In this document: one piece after another, positions 25,584 to 33,770 of the stretch | How the letters are laid out: each line of letters begins with the position of its first letter | Position numbering within the stretch: position 1 is the stretch's first letter | Assembly: GCF_030954495.1 (NCBI RefSeq) | Contig: NZ_JAVHUW010000070.1 | Span: forward strand, 107,655-171,654 | Reading direction: 5' to 3' | From: Candidatus Desulfosporosinus nitrosoreducens | Lineage (GTDB): Bacteria > Bacillota > Desulfitobacteriia > Desulfitobacteriales > Desulfitobacteriaceae | Length of the DNA: 64,000 bases | The notes under the pieces: generated by a model | Seen by the model: the letters and a program-made list of their open reading frames with translations, nothing else | What the model was told of the DNA's origin: nothing | The model's database searches: none | Made by a program: the position numbers and the translations under genes

Positions 25584-25612
25584 TTGACAAATGAAAGCGA
25601 TAAAAATATATT
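25584..25612 (+). promoter_or_regulatory. promoter of the ferredoxin gene
   Basis: TTGACA at 25584-25589, 17 bases, then TATATT at 25607-25612. Confidence 0.75.
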
Positions 25613-25616
25613 GAAA

Positions 25617-25647
25617 TCATCCCATACCCTGCGGGAGTATGGGATGA
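25617..25647 (+). promoter_or_regulatory. 5-prime UTR hairpin before ferredoxin
   Basis: TCATCCCATAC (25617-25627) pairs perfectly with GTATGGGATGA (25637-25647). It begins about 5 bases after the -10 box, so it would be the very start of the transcript: a likely mRNA-stabilising stem or an operator. No T-run follows. Confidence 0.55.
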
Positions 25648-25680
25648 CGGAGACGTTCTCTGGAATGAGGAGGAGAAAAA

Positions 25681-25881
25681 ATGTCAGCGTTCATCTTGGA
25701 AAAGCTTTGCCGGGGGTGCAAACACTGTGTCAATAGCTGTCCGGAAGGGGCGATTACCATGTTGTCACATCTAGCGGTCGTTGACCCTGCAAAATGTGTA
25801 GAGTGTGAAGCTTGCATGGAAGCCTGTATGCACGGCGCCATTACCTTTGTAGAGATGGGAGAGAGCAAACGGAATGGATGA
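25681..25881 (+). CDS. 2[4Fe-4S] ferredoxin
   Basis: A 66-residue protein with two complete cluster motifs, CRGCKHCVNSCP and CVECEACMEACM, each with the spacing for a cubane cluster. It has its own promoter and a GAGGAGGAG ribosome site. It is a small soluble low-potential electron carrier. The second motif lacks the usual Pro after the last Cys. The stop overlaps the next small gene. Confidence 0.92.
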   Translation: MSAFILEKLCRGCKHCVNSCPEGAITMLSHLAVVDPAKCVECEACMEACMHGAITFVEMGESKRNG

Positions 25882-26065
25882 TAAAAGTCAAGAACAGCAA
25901 CTTAAACGCCAGGAGCTTCAGAGGCAATTAAACGAGGTTGAGAATAAACTGGCAGATCTTAAGGCACGTTGGCCATACCATTCAGTGCAACCCAGGCTGG
26001 TGGCGGAACGCGAAGACTTGGAAGAAGAACGTGAGCGCTTGCTAAATTTAATCAAGTCGTTATAA
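25874..26065 (+). CDS. small coiled-coil protein, unknown
   Basis: A 63-residue, strongly charged helical protein (QELQRQLNEVENKLADLKA; REDLEEERERLLNLIKS) without cysteines or membrane segment. It overlaps the ferredoxin gene by 8 bases and so is coupled to it. It is similar in size and style to the coiled-coil ORF at 8896-9111, though I see no clear homology. Confidence 0.65.
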   Translation: MDDKSQEQQLKRQELQRQLNEVENKLADLKARWPYHSVQPRLVAEREDLEEERERLLNLIKSL

Positions 26066-26087
26066 GGCTCAAAATCCAGCTGCATAG

Positions 26088-27737
26088 CTATTTTAAAATA
26101 TCCCGGACAACCTCATTAATCAGGTTCGGAACAATCTGGCAGGAGTAGGCGGTCTCAGTCCTTTCATGCTTCTTGTGAGCATCAAGACCATAAGGCCCGA
26201 TGCAGATCACGGGAACGTTAATGTCCCGGATATCCTGATAGTTTACATAGTGTTTGGTGCCCCAGGCCGGATTATTTAAAATGGCCGCTTGGCTTCCCGC
26301 TTCATCGTCACTCATGGCCACGAAACTCATGTCCGAAATGTAAGGGAAAAAATTACGGGTGACGATAGGGTTGGGGTAGTGGGGCTGAACTTTGGCAATA
26401 GCCTTTTCGAGGGCCTCAATCAGTTGTTCTTCCTGCTCATTTTTACCGGTAACTTCAACGCGCGGAGAATAGAGAGACGAGTAAAACAAGATCATGGCCG
26501 GACTTTTGTCCTGCATAAATTTCCAGGCTTCTTCAACGACTCGGGCTGAATACATGCGTAGATCCAAGGTAGAATCAGCAAGAAGATCCGCCGTAAACTC
26601 TTTCATGTGCTTGAGATAAGTCTCACCGTTTTGCTCTACCAACAGTTCTTGAAATTCTTCATAGGTGAACACCCGTACTGTCCAAGGGACTGGGCGGTAA
26701 GTTTCCGAGCTAAGTTGGCAATAGGCCAGATAGCGTTCGGTAAAGGTGTCTAAAGCTCTTTTAAAGGCGATTTCAGCGTGATGCCTGAGTTTTTCCAGAA
26801 CCTCTTTGGGACTCCAGGAATGTATTAAAAAGTTATAATAGACGAAAGAGGACAGAGCGGTTTGAACCGTATAAGAAGGCTTTAGATCTGTTTGTTTCAG
26901 GGAAACCGGCGGAGCCGGCGTTTCGCCGTAGGCCTTGTCAATGAGGAGCGGGTTGTAGTTAATTTCCCTGGTCAGTTCGGCGGCTAAAAAGTTTGGGTCA
27001 AAGCCTTCGAAACAGGAGCCGACGTGTGTTTCTTGGCCCGTAATAAAAAATGAAGGCAAGAGTTTGCCAACAGACCCTTTATAAATATAGCGATTTTCAT
27101 CCCCTTCATAGCGGGGAGAGACAAAATCGGCATTGATCGCTGCGACATAGTTGAACCGGTAGGTTTCCTTCCACCTTTTAAGGATTTTTAGAGCGGAGAG
27201 GATACCATGCGAACTGTCCTCTTCGTCGCACTCCGCGACCAGCAAGAGGTTTCCAGCCAGAGCCTCAGGATGTTCCGCATAATATTGGAGCAAATAAAGG
27301 TGGCTGGCTAAGCCGCTTTTCATATCTAAAACTCCCCGGCCAAACAGCCATTCTCCTGAGTTTAAGTGCTGTTCTACATTGGCGGGGAGTTTTTCTGCTG
27401 AATAGGCCTTGCTTAATTCAGCGGGCCGGCAGGCCAAATCCTTAAATTGGGCAAAGTCATCAATCCCAACCGTATCCATATGTCCCATAAGTATCACGGT
27501 TTTATCGGATAAACGTTTGGTTCCTTTGACAAAGGCCGTGATATTATAGCGCTCGACTTCATCGTCTGCCGTTGGCGCCATTACCAAATGATTTGGATTG
27601 GCAATAAAATAAGGTAAACTGCTTAACTGATGATGAATGGCTGTGGCTATATCCTTTTCGCCGGAAGTGTTTACGATGCTCGGAATACTCACTAATTTTT
27701 TGGTAAGCTGCAGGACTTCATTAAGGCAATCTAACAT
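26088..27737 (-). CDS. M20-family zinc peptidase, RocB-like
   Basis: A 549-residue protein of the M20 metallopeptidase group with metal-ligand motifs GHMDTVG, GVLDMKSGLASH and ECDEEDSSHG in order. The long form (about 550 residues) matches the RocB-type arginine-utilisation peptidases rather than ordinary 400-residue M20 enzymes. ATG 27737 was chosen because AAGGAG lies just upstream; an earlier TTG has no ribosome site. It is downstream of a D-aminoacylase-like gene on the same strand, suggesting a shared role in use of acylated or peptide-bound amino acids. Confidence 0.85.
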   Translation of the reverse strand: MLDCLNEVLQLTKKLVSIPSIVNTSGEKDIATAIHHQLSSLPYFIANPNHLVMAPTADDEVERYNITAFVKGTKRLSDKTVILMGHMDTVGIDDFAQFKDLACRPAELSKAYSAEKLPANVEQHLNSGEWLFGRGVLDMKSGLASHLYLLQYYAEHPEALAGNLLLVAECDEEDSSHGILSALKILKRWKETYRFNYVAAINADFVSPRYEGDENRYIYKGSVGKLLPSFFITGQETHVGSCFEGFDPNFLAAELTREINYNPLLIDKAYGETPAPPVSLKQTDLKPSYTVQTALSSFVYYNFLIHSWSPKEVLEKLRHHAEIAFKRALDTFTERYLAYCQLSSETYRPVPWTVRVFTYEEFQELLVEQNGETYLKHMKEFTADLLADSTLDLRMYSARVVEEAWKFMQDKSPAMILFYSSLYSPRVEVTGKNEQEEQLIEALEKAIAKVQPHYPNPIVTRNFFPYISDMSFVAMSDDEAGSQAAILNNPAWGTKHYVNYQDIRDINVPVICIGPYGLDAHKKHERTETAYSCQIVPNLINEVVRDILK

Positions 27738-27817
27738 AACCGTAATCTCCTTATTCATTAGTGCTTCTAAATTTAAAGCGGCAATCCTTGTCTTTACCTG
27801 AACCAAGGGCAGATGCT

Positions 27818-29428
27818 TTATAGTATCGCTCCATTTCTCGACAATAGCTGACCAGCCTTGACTTCTTTGACGATTCCCTTGTCTAAGGCGACGTTGCCAT
27901 TGACGATGGTGTATTGTACTCCCCTGGCCATAGTCAGTGGGTTCAGGGGGTCAATTTCCTCATTGGAGGGATAGCGGAAATTGTTCAAATCAAGGATTGC
28001 GATATCGGCTGCGTAACCTTTGGCTAATAGCCCCCGGCCCTTTAATCTGAACTGTTGGGCTGGAAAGGATGTTACCCTTCGGATCACTTCTTCCGGCGGA
28101 ATCTCTTTTTGTTTACATAAGTTGAAATAAAGGGGGAAGGCTCCCTTTCGGAATAACTCATACCAGTCATAAGGGTCGTGAAGGTTTCCAAAGATCCTGT
28201 CCGAGCCTACCATGACGAGAGGATTGTGGGCAATATCATCAGGGTAAGGGGTTCCCGGGAAGTCCCAACGGTTTAGTCCTCCCTGACAGAATGTTAGTTT
28301 AGGGTTGTTATTGTCCAAGAGTTGAAGAATTAGATCGTCGACAGTTGTCCTTTTTTCATCAGCTATAGCTTGGAGAGTCCGATGTTCCATCTGAGGATCA
28401 GCTGTGTGAAATACCAAAAGCCTATCTTTAAATCTCATTTTTTTCAGCAGTTTCCGACTGACCTTATATGCGCTAGCGGTATCTTGTAAATTATTTTGCT
28501 CAGGCTCATAAGTTTGAGATGATGAAGGCAGCAGAAACTGAAGAAATCTGTCCCATCTCTTAAAGTGTCCGCTGCTTTTAGGAATCGTGTCAACGGCGAT
28601 TTCCAGGCCCCGGTTCCTTGCTGACAGGATTTCGGCGAAAGCCTCAGGACAAGTCGGGGTTAGATGTGAGACCTGTACTCTTATCCCTGTGACTTCACCA
28701 ACTTGTATCGCCTCTTTAACGGCTTCGAGAATCCCAAGATAGGTTCGGAGATGGGATGTATAGATTCCGTCATATTTCTGAGCTATCTTAGCCAGTTGAA
28801 TGAGCTCATCTGTGGCCGCATATTTGCTCGGGGTATAGGCTAGACCGGCGGATAGACCGAGAGCCCCCTGTTCCATGCCCTCTTCAATTAAGCGCTTAAG
28901 TTCCTTGTACTCCTCGGCATTCGGAGTTCTGGCAGTCGTTTTGCCCATAACGCTCCAGCGCAAAGAACCGTGGCCTAAAAGAAATCCCATATTTACATTA
29001 GTGCCCCTGCTTTTAGTGGTATCGATATAACTGGAAAAACTGTTCCAGGCAGGCACAGAACGTTTATACCGTTTTTCTTCCTCAGGGGAAATTAGCCCAC
29101 TTGTAGTCATATACCTATAGATATTATCTGATGAGTAGGGAGTGATGGAATGTCCGCAGTTCCCATTGATTGTGGTGGTCACGCCTTGGCGTAAAAAATC
29201 CTCAAAAGTCCCGCTTGTCAAAACAGTAAGCTCGGCATGAACATGTGGGTCAATAAAACCCGGAGTGACCACAAGTCCGGAAGCGTCAATGATTCTGCCG
29301 GCGGCGCACTCTAGTTTAGGAGCAATTGCTATGATTTTCCCCTTGCTTATGGCCAGGTCTGCATAAAAACCTGGTTTTCCCGAACCATCAATGATGAAGC
29401 CATTGACGATCAAAAGGTCACAATTCAT
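27818..29428 (-). CDS. D-aminoacylase-like amidohydrolase
   Basis: A 536-residue amidohydrolase-superfamily protein: N-terminal beta part DLLIVNGFIIDGSGKPG, the metal motif GFIDPHVHAE, GNCGHS with the bridging Cys of N-acyl-D-amino-acid deacylases, SHLRTY, and a C-terminal GYAADIAILDL strand. AAGGTGG precedes the ATG. The expected reaction is hydrolysis of N-acyl-D-amino acids or related amides in the cytosol; exact substrate unknown. The peptidase gene follows 80 bases downstream. Confidence 0.85.
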   Translation of the reverse strand: MNCDLLIVNGFIIDGSGKPGFYADLAISKGKIIAIAPKLECAAGRIIDASGLVVTPGFIDPHVHAELTVLTSGTFEDFLRQGVTTTINGNCGHSITPYSSDNIYRYMTTSGLISPEEEKRYKRSVPAWNSFSSYIDTTKSRGTNVNMGFLLGHGSLRWSVMGKTTARTPNAEEYKELKRLIEEGMEQGALGLSAGLAYTPSKYAATDELIQLAKIAQKYDGIYTSHLRTYLGILEAVKEAIQVGEVTGIRVQVSHLTPTCPEAFAEILSARNRGLEIAVDTIPKSSGHFKRWDRFLQFLLPSSSQTYEPEQNNLQDTASAYKVSRKLLKKMRFKDRLLVFHTADPQMEHRTLQAIADEKRTTVDDLILQLLDNNNPKLTFCQGGLNRWDFPGTPYPDDIAHNPLVMVGSDRIFGNLHDPYDWYELFRKGAFPLYFNLCKQKEIPPEEVIRRVTSFPAQQFRLKGRGLLAKGYAADIAILDLNNFRYPSNEEIDPLNPLTMARGVQYTIVNGNVALDKGIVKEVKAGQLLSRNGAIL

Positions 29429-29478
29429 ACTATGGCCACCTTAGAATTAAAAATTGCTGATTCACGTCTGGAAACAGG

Positions 29479-29524
29479 CTGCAGTCTTGGAAACAATGAT
29501 TAATCATTGTTTCCAAGACTGCAG
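29479..29524. repeat. 46-base perfect palindrome
   Basis: The sequence from CTGCAGTCTTGG (29479) to CCAAGACTGCAG (29524) is perfectly self-complementary around 29501/29502 without a loop. Neither side has a strong T-run. It sits upstream of the amidohydrolase and downstream of a broken minus-strand gene, so it could be that gene's former terminator or a protein-binding site. Confidence 0.75.
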
Positions 29525-29545
29525 TAGAAATCATGTGGAGGAAGG

Positions 29546-29752
29546 CTAAGTCTCAGCAATGACTTTTCCTGGTTCAGTGAGGTCATAGCCGCCTAATCCC
29601 TGCAATTCAGCTTTAAACTCGTCGGATTGGATTATTTCAAAAATCGCGTCAAAGGCAGGACTGCCAAGATCCGCATCGCCACGGGCAACAGTACTGGCGA
29701 TGGCGAGATGAGAATGAAATTCTCTCATATAGCCGATATATTTACAATTATA
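29546..29752 (-). pseudogene. remnant of a molybdate-binding-type (PBP-like) domain protein
   Basis: The 60-residue frame reads REFHSHLAIASTVARGDADLG then SPAFDAIFEIIQSDEFKAEL and LGGYDLTEPGKVIAET. The pieces are the typical beginning and end of the substrate-binding domain found fused to HTH domains in molybdate/tungstate-responsive regulators. About 40 middle residues are missing at the DADLG/SPAF joint, and the upstream HTH part is absent. It is therefore a deletion remnant. It lies upstream of the Fe-only nitrogenase operon, where Mo-sensing would make sense. Confidence 0.6.
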
Positions 29753-30098
29753 TCACATGGTAAAGAGCTTATTATACTTTGAAAACCAAAAAGAAATCAT
29801 ATGACTAGTGATGCTTGCTATTGAGCAAAGCGAAGGATTATGTATTAAGTTTATATAAGCATTGACACGAACCAAATGCTATGTATATAATGATACAAAA
29901 TAATACCAAATGGAAATAAATCAATAGTCAATAAGTTACAAAACGGAAAATTCATTGACGAAATAGTACAGTAGCAATTTATGGTCGTTCTTCCCTTCAT
30001 CCGTTATTGGAACACGCTCGGGTGGGTTTGGGAGTTATGCATCTCTAATTAGAGTGGAAAAGTGACAAGAGAACGTTTAATAAACTAACCTGACTTAT
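29753..30098. other. intergenic region before the nitrogenase leader
   Basis: No gene found. An AT-rich stretch with possible promoter boxes (TTGACA near 29861, TATAAT near 29886) probably starts the long leader transcript of the nitrogenase operon. No other structure is clear. Confidence 0.4.
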
Positions 30099-30200
30099 AT
30101 AATTTCATAATGGGCAGCAAATCAGAGGATGATTTGAAGTGGAAAAGTGTTTTAGTGGGCCTTTAATTAGACGGGAATTAAGGGCTCACTTTGTTTTTTC
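30099..30200 (+). promoter_or_regulatory. nitrogenase leader element, copy 1 (hairpin plus terminator)
   Basis: AATTTCATAAT, a small hairpin CAAATC..GATTTG with loop AGAGGAT, a GTGGAAAAGTG linker, then a terminator: GTGGGCC..AATT pairing with AATTAAGGGCTCAC and a T-run. The whole element is repeated at 30391-30495. A dual hairpin whose second stem is a terminator is the layout of ANTAR-type antitermination targets, though this copy's loop (AGACGG) lacks G at position 4. Confidence 0.6.
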
Positions 30201-30223
30201 TGAGTTTTGAAGGAGGTGATGCG

Positions 30224-30268
30224 ATGGCATCTGATAATCCAAGCAACAAACTAATCAATAATTTGTAA
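30224..30268 (+). CDS. 14-codon leader ORF, SASP-like start
   Basis: ATG 30224 follows a near-perfect ribosome site (AAGGAGGTGATGCG) and encodes MASDNPSNKLINNL before TAA. The beginning resembles alpha/beta small acid-soluble spore proteins but stops early, so it may be a truncated SASP gene or a genuine leader peptide between the two hairpin elements. Nothing else supports a function. Confidence 0.35.
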   Translation: MASDNPSNKLINNL

Positions 30269-30390
30269 GTAACGAAGAGAGGCCTGGAAAATAGGCGGTG
30301 GGTCCTTAGCTGAGTAGTGGTGTCAAGTAATTGAAATGAGCTAAGTGGTAAAGTGATATGAGTTTCATCGTTTAACTCGGAAAAATTAGT

Positions 30391-30495
30391 ACAATTTCAT
30401 AATTCGGCAGCAAATCAGAGGATGATTTGGAGTGGAAAAGTGTTTTAGTGGGCCTTTAATTTAGAGGGGAATTAGGGGCTCACTTTGTTTTTTTC
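30391..30495 (+). promoter_or_regulatory. nitrogenase leader element, copy 2 (hairpin plus terminator)
   Basis: A near-identical copy of 30099-30200, ending 40 bases before anfH. The first hairpin has CAAATC..GATTTG around AGAGGAT. The terminator stem (GTGGGCCTTTAATTT with AATTAGGGGCTCAC) closes a hexaloop AGAGGG with A at position 1 and G at 4, the rule for ANTAR-protein target loops. A T-run follows. Transcription must pass this to reach anfH, so the operon is probably controlled by antitermination. Confidence 0.65.
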
Positions 30496-30535
30496 AGAGC
30501 CTAAATGAATGGTAATTTAGAGAGGAGTTTTTAAA

Positions 30536-31363
30536 ATGACAAGAAAAATCGCTATTTACGGTAAAGGCGGAATTGGCAAATCAACGACTCAGCAAAATAC
30601 AGCCGCTGCTATGGTTCATTTTTACGACCAAAAGGTTTTCATCCATGGATGTGATCCAAAGGCAGACTCTACCCGCCTTATCCTGGGCGGAATGAATCAG
30701 AAAACCTTAATGGATATACTTCGTGATGAAGGGGAATCGAAAGTTACCATTGAGAGAGTAGTAAAGACGGGGTTTGGGGGGATTCGCTGTGTAGAGTCGG
30801 GCGGTCCGGAACCGGGCGTAGGATGTGCGGGCCGGGGAGTTATCACAGCCATTGATCTTATGGAGAAAAACGGGGCTTACACCTCAGATTTGGACTTTGT
30901 GTTCTTTGATGTCCTAGGTGATGTTGTCTGCGGCGGGTTTGCTATGCCGATCCGCGAAGGAAAGGCTCAGGAAGTTTATATCGTGGCTTCAGGAGAGATG
31001 ATGGCCGTCTATGCAGCCAATAATATTTGCAAAGGCTTGCTTAAATATGCCAGACAAAGCGGTGTCCGTCTCGGCGGGGTTATTTGCAATAGTCGTAAAG
31101 TTGATAAGGAAAGAGAATTTCTGGAAGAGTTTACAGCGGCCATCGGCACGCATCTGATCCACTTTGTACCGCGCGATAATGTCGTTCAAAAGGCTGAATT
31201 CAACAAACAAACCGTCGTTGAATTCGACGCCAATGAAAATCAAGCCCATGAATATGGCGAGCTGGCACGTAAGATCATTGAAAATGAGAATTTCGTCATT
31301 CCGAAACCTCTGACCATGGATGAATTAGAAGCTATGGTGGTCAAATACGGTTTAGTGGATTAA
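30536..31363 (+). CDS. anfH: nitrogenase iron protein of the Fe-only system
   Basis: A 275-residue dinitrogenase reductase with the P-loop GKGGIGKST at 9-17, CDPKADSTR, and the two cluster cysteines in VGCAGRG and GDVVCGGFAMP. It carries the Arg (in CAGRG) used for ADP-ribosylation in other species. GAGAGGAG precedes the ATG. It is assigned anfH because the operon also carries AnfD, AnfG and AnfK; by sequence alone nifH, vnfH and anfH are hard to separate. Transcription passes through a duplicated leader with terminators. Confidence 0.93.
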   Translation: MTRKIAIYGKGGIGKSTTQQNTAAAMVHFYDQKVFIHGCDPKADSTRLILGGMNQKTLMDILRDEGESKVTIERVVKTGFGGIRCVESGGPEPGVGCAGRGVITAIDLMEKNGAYTSDLDFVFFDVLGDVVCGGFAMPIREGKAQEVYIVASGEMMAVYAANNICKGLLKYARQSGVRLGGVICNSRKVDKEREFLEEFTAAIGTHLIHFVPRDNVVQKAEFNKQTVVEFDANENQAHEYGELARKIIENENFVIPKPLTMDELEAMVVKYGLVD

Positions 31364-31400
31364 AGGCTGGTTCTAAGACAGAAAGAAGGGGGGCACTTTT

Positions 31401-31727
31401 ATGATCATGATTAAAGCGATTGTCAGGCCGGATAAAAAGGAAGTAGTGCTCAATGAACTATCTCAAGCAGGGTTTCATGCCGCCACTGTTATTGATGTAG
31501 TAGGCCGTGGGAAACAAAAGGGTATTACCTTTGGAGATGTTCTTTATGATGAAATTCCTAAAAGCCTGATTATGTTAGCTGTTAATGATGGAGACAAAGA
31601 AAATGTGCTGGAGGTCATTCTCCAGCATGCTAAAACCAGCGAAAGTGGAGCTTTCGGAGATGGGAAAATAATTGTCAGTCCTATCGATGAAGTATATACC
31701 GTCTCAAGCGGCGTTGCAGAGTTGTAA
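31401..31727 (+). CDS. nifI1: PII-like nitrogenase regulator NifI1
   Basis: A 108-residue PII-family protein (MIKAIVRPDKKEVVLNEL; DVVGRGKQKG in the T-loop area; DGKIIVSPIDEVYTV at the end). Located directly after the iron-protein gene, as in clostridia and methanogens, where NifI1 and NifI2 together switch nitrogenase off by binding the catalytic component in response to ammonium and 2-oxoglutarate. GAAGGGGGG upstream. Confidence 0.9.
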   Translation: MIMIKAIVRPDKKEVVLNELSQAGFHAATVIDVVGRGKQKGITFGDVLYDEIPKSLIMLAVNDGDKENVLEVILQHAKTSESGAFGDGKIIVSPIDEVYTVSSGVAEL

Positions 31728-31739
31728 AGGAGTGGCGTA

Positions 31740-32147
31740 ATGAAAGAGATTTTAGCTGTTGTACGAATGAATAAGGTCAGCGCAACGAAAAAGGCTCTAA
31801 TCGAAGCTGGAGCTGCCGGTTTTACGGCTACAAAGGTTATGGGGCGCGGCAAGCTGGTAGAAGACAAATCCATCATTGCTGAGCGGAGAAAAACTTTGTT
31901 GGCTCTAGCTCAAAAAGATGATCAGACTACGGATAAGATGATCACCGAATTTTTAGATGGCACCCGTTTATTTCCGCGCAGGATGTTTAATATTCTGGCC
32001 CATGACGAAGCTGTGCCCAAGATTGTCTCAGCGATCATTAAGGCCAATAAAACAGAGTACAAGGTGGGTGACGGCAAAATCTTTGTCCTGCCGGCGCTTG
32101 ATGCGGTCCGAGTTAGAACAAGGGAGTCCGGAGATGCGGCGATCTAA
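31740..32147 (+). CDS. nifI2: PII-like nitrogenase regulator NifI2
   Basis: A 135-residue PII-family protein with a longer T-loop region than NifI1 (VMGRGKLVEDKSIIAERRKT) and a C-terminal GDGKIFVLPALDAVRVR. AAAGGAG precedes the ATG, 12 bases after NifI1. The pair forms the post-translational on/off switch described for archaeal and clostridial nitrogenases; here it would act on AnfDGK. Confidence 0.92.
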   Translation: MKEILAVVRMNKVSATKKALIEAGAAGFTATKVMGRGKLVEDKSIIAERRKTLLALAQKDDQTTDKMITEFLDGTRLFPRRMFNILAHDEAVPKIVSAIIKANKTEYKVGDGKIFVLPALDAVRVRTRESGDAAI

Positions 32148-32191
32148 CAACAAGGAAGCTATCTCCGGATTAAATAAAGGAGGAAGAAATT

Positions 32192-33754
32192 ATGCCTTAT
32201 CACAAATTCAAATGCAGCGAGTGTATCCCGGAAAGAGAAAAGCACGCCGTCGTCAAAGGGCCTGGTGAAGATTTGACATCGTGTCTGCCCCTAGGTTATC
32301 TCAACACCATTCCGGGCACGATTTCCGAACGTGGATGTGCTTATTGCGGGGCCAAACATGTTATCGGGGCTCCGATGAAGGATGTCATTCATATGAGTCA
32401 TGGACCGATCGGATGCACTTACGATACCTGGCAAACGAAACGCTATATCAGCGATAACGATAACTTTCAGCTCAAATATACCTTTGCCACAGATGTCAAG
32501 GAAAAACACATTATTTTTGGAGCTGAAAAAATTCTCAAGCAAAATATTATTGAGGCATTTCAGGCTTTTCCCGACATCAAACGGATGAGCCTCTACCAAA
32601 CCTGCGCTACGGCCCTGATCGGGGATGATATGGGTGCAATTGCCCAGGAGGTCATGGAGGAAATGCCCGGCGTGGATATCTTTGTCTGTAATTCTCCGGG
32701 ATTTGCAGGGCCGAGTCAGTCGGGAGGACATCACAAAATCAATCTTGCCTGGCTCGATCAGAAGGTGGGAACCTTTGAACCGGAAATTACCAGCAGGTAC
32801 GTCATCAATTACGTCGGCGACTATAACATCCAGGGAGACACAGAAGTCATGGTGGACTATTTTAAGAGAATGGGCATCCAGGTGCTTTCCTGCTTTACCG
32901 GCAATGGGTCCTATGACTCACTCAGAGGGATGCACCGGGGTCACCTCAACGTTTTGGAATGTGCGCGTTCCTCCGAATACATCTGCAATGAACTGAGAGT
33001 AAGATATGGGATTCCGCGCCTCGATATCGAAGGTTTTGGCTTTAAACCACTGTCCCAGTCTCTGATGAAGGTCGCTATGTTTTTTGGTTTGGAAAAGGAA
33101 GCTCAGGCCATCATCGACGAAGAGATTGCCCGCTGGAAACCGGAACTCGACTGGTACGCCAAACGTCTGCGCGGGAAAAAGGTTTGTCTCTGGCCCGGCG
33201 GTTCCAAACTCTGGCACTGGGCGAATGTAATTCATGAAGAGATGGGAGTCGAGGTTGTCTCGGTGTATACGAAGTTTGGCCATCAGGGGGATATGGAAAA
33301 GGGGATTGCCCGCTGTCAGGAAGGTGCCTTGGCCATTGACGATCCCAACGAGCTGGAGGGCATTGAAGCCATGAAGACGCTAAAGCCTGACATCATCTTC
33401 ACGGGGGTTCGTCCTGGTGAGGTTGCCAAAAAGCTTCGGGTTCAATACCTCAATGCTCATGCCTATCACAACGGTCCTTACAAAGGGTTTGAGGGTTGGG
33501 TCAGGTTTGCCCGGGACATCTATAACGCACTTTATTCGCCGATTCATCAGCTTTCCGGTCTGGACATCAGTAAGGATGAGATACCTACTGATGTAGGATT
33601 TCTGACACGTCAGATGATTTCTGATGTAAATATTAATCAGGACGAGGCAGCTTCAAGTGAGGAAAGACCGTATACGGGTGATTATGACTGTGTTACAAAA
33701 TTACGCGGCAAGACTTATCCGCAATCACCAGGACCGCTTTCCAGCGCGGTGTAA
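32192..33754 (+). CDS. anfD: Fe-only nitrogenase alpha subunit
   Basis: A 520-residue protein. From memory it tracks Azotobacter AnfD closely over its whole length (MPYHKFKCSECIPEREKHA; RGCAYCGAKHVIG; GPIGCTYDTWQTKRYISDND). P-cluster cysteines are visible in GCAYCG, IGCTYD and QTCATALIGDD. The cofactor ligands are expected in VLECARSSEY (Cys) and NAHAYHNGPY (His). Start at AAAGGAGGAAG. Presence of the AnfG gene and this sequence type point to the iron-only enzyme rather than the vanadium one. Confidence 0.93.
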   Translation: MPYHKFKCSECIPEREKHAVVKGPGEDLTSCLPLGYLNTIPGTISERGCAYCGAKHVIGAPMKDVIHMSHGPIGCTYDTWQTKRYISDNDNFQLKYTFATDVKEKHIIFGAEKILKQNIIEAFQAFPDIKRMSLYQTCATALIGDDMGAIAQEVMEEMPGVDIFVCNSPGFAGPSQSGGHHKINLAWLDQKVGTFEPEITSRYVINYVGDYNIQGDTEVMVDYFKRMGIQVLSCFTGNGSYDSLRGMHRGHLNVLECARSSEYICNELRVRYGIPRLDIEGFGFKPLSQSLMKVAMFFGLEKEAQAIIDEEIARWKPELDWYAKRLRGKKVCLWPGGSKLWHWANVIHEEMGVEVVSVYTKFGHQGDMEKGIARCQEGALAIDDPNELEGIEAMKTLKPDIIFTGVRPGEVAKKLRVQYLNAHAYHNGPYKGFEGWVRFARDIYNALYSPIHQLSGLDISKDEIPTDVGFLTRQMISDVNINQDEAASSEERPYTGDYDCVTKLRGKTYPQSPGPLSSAV

Positions 33755-33770
33755 AGGGGGCATGACAGTT

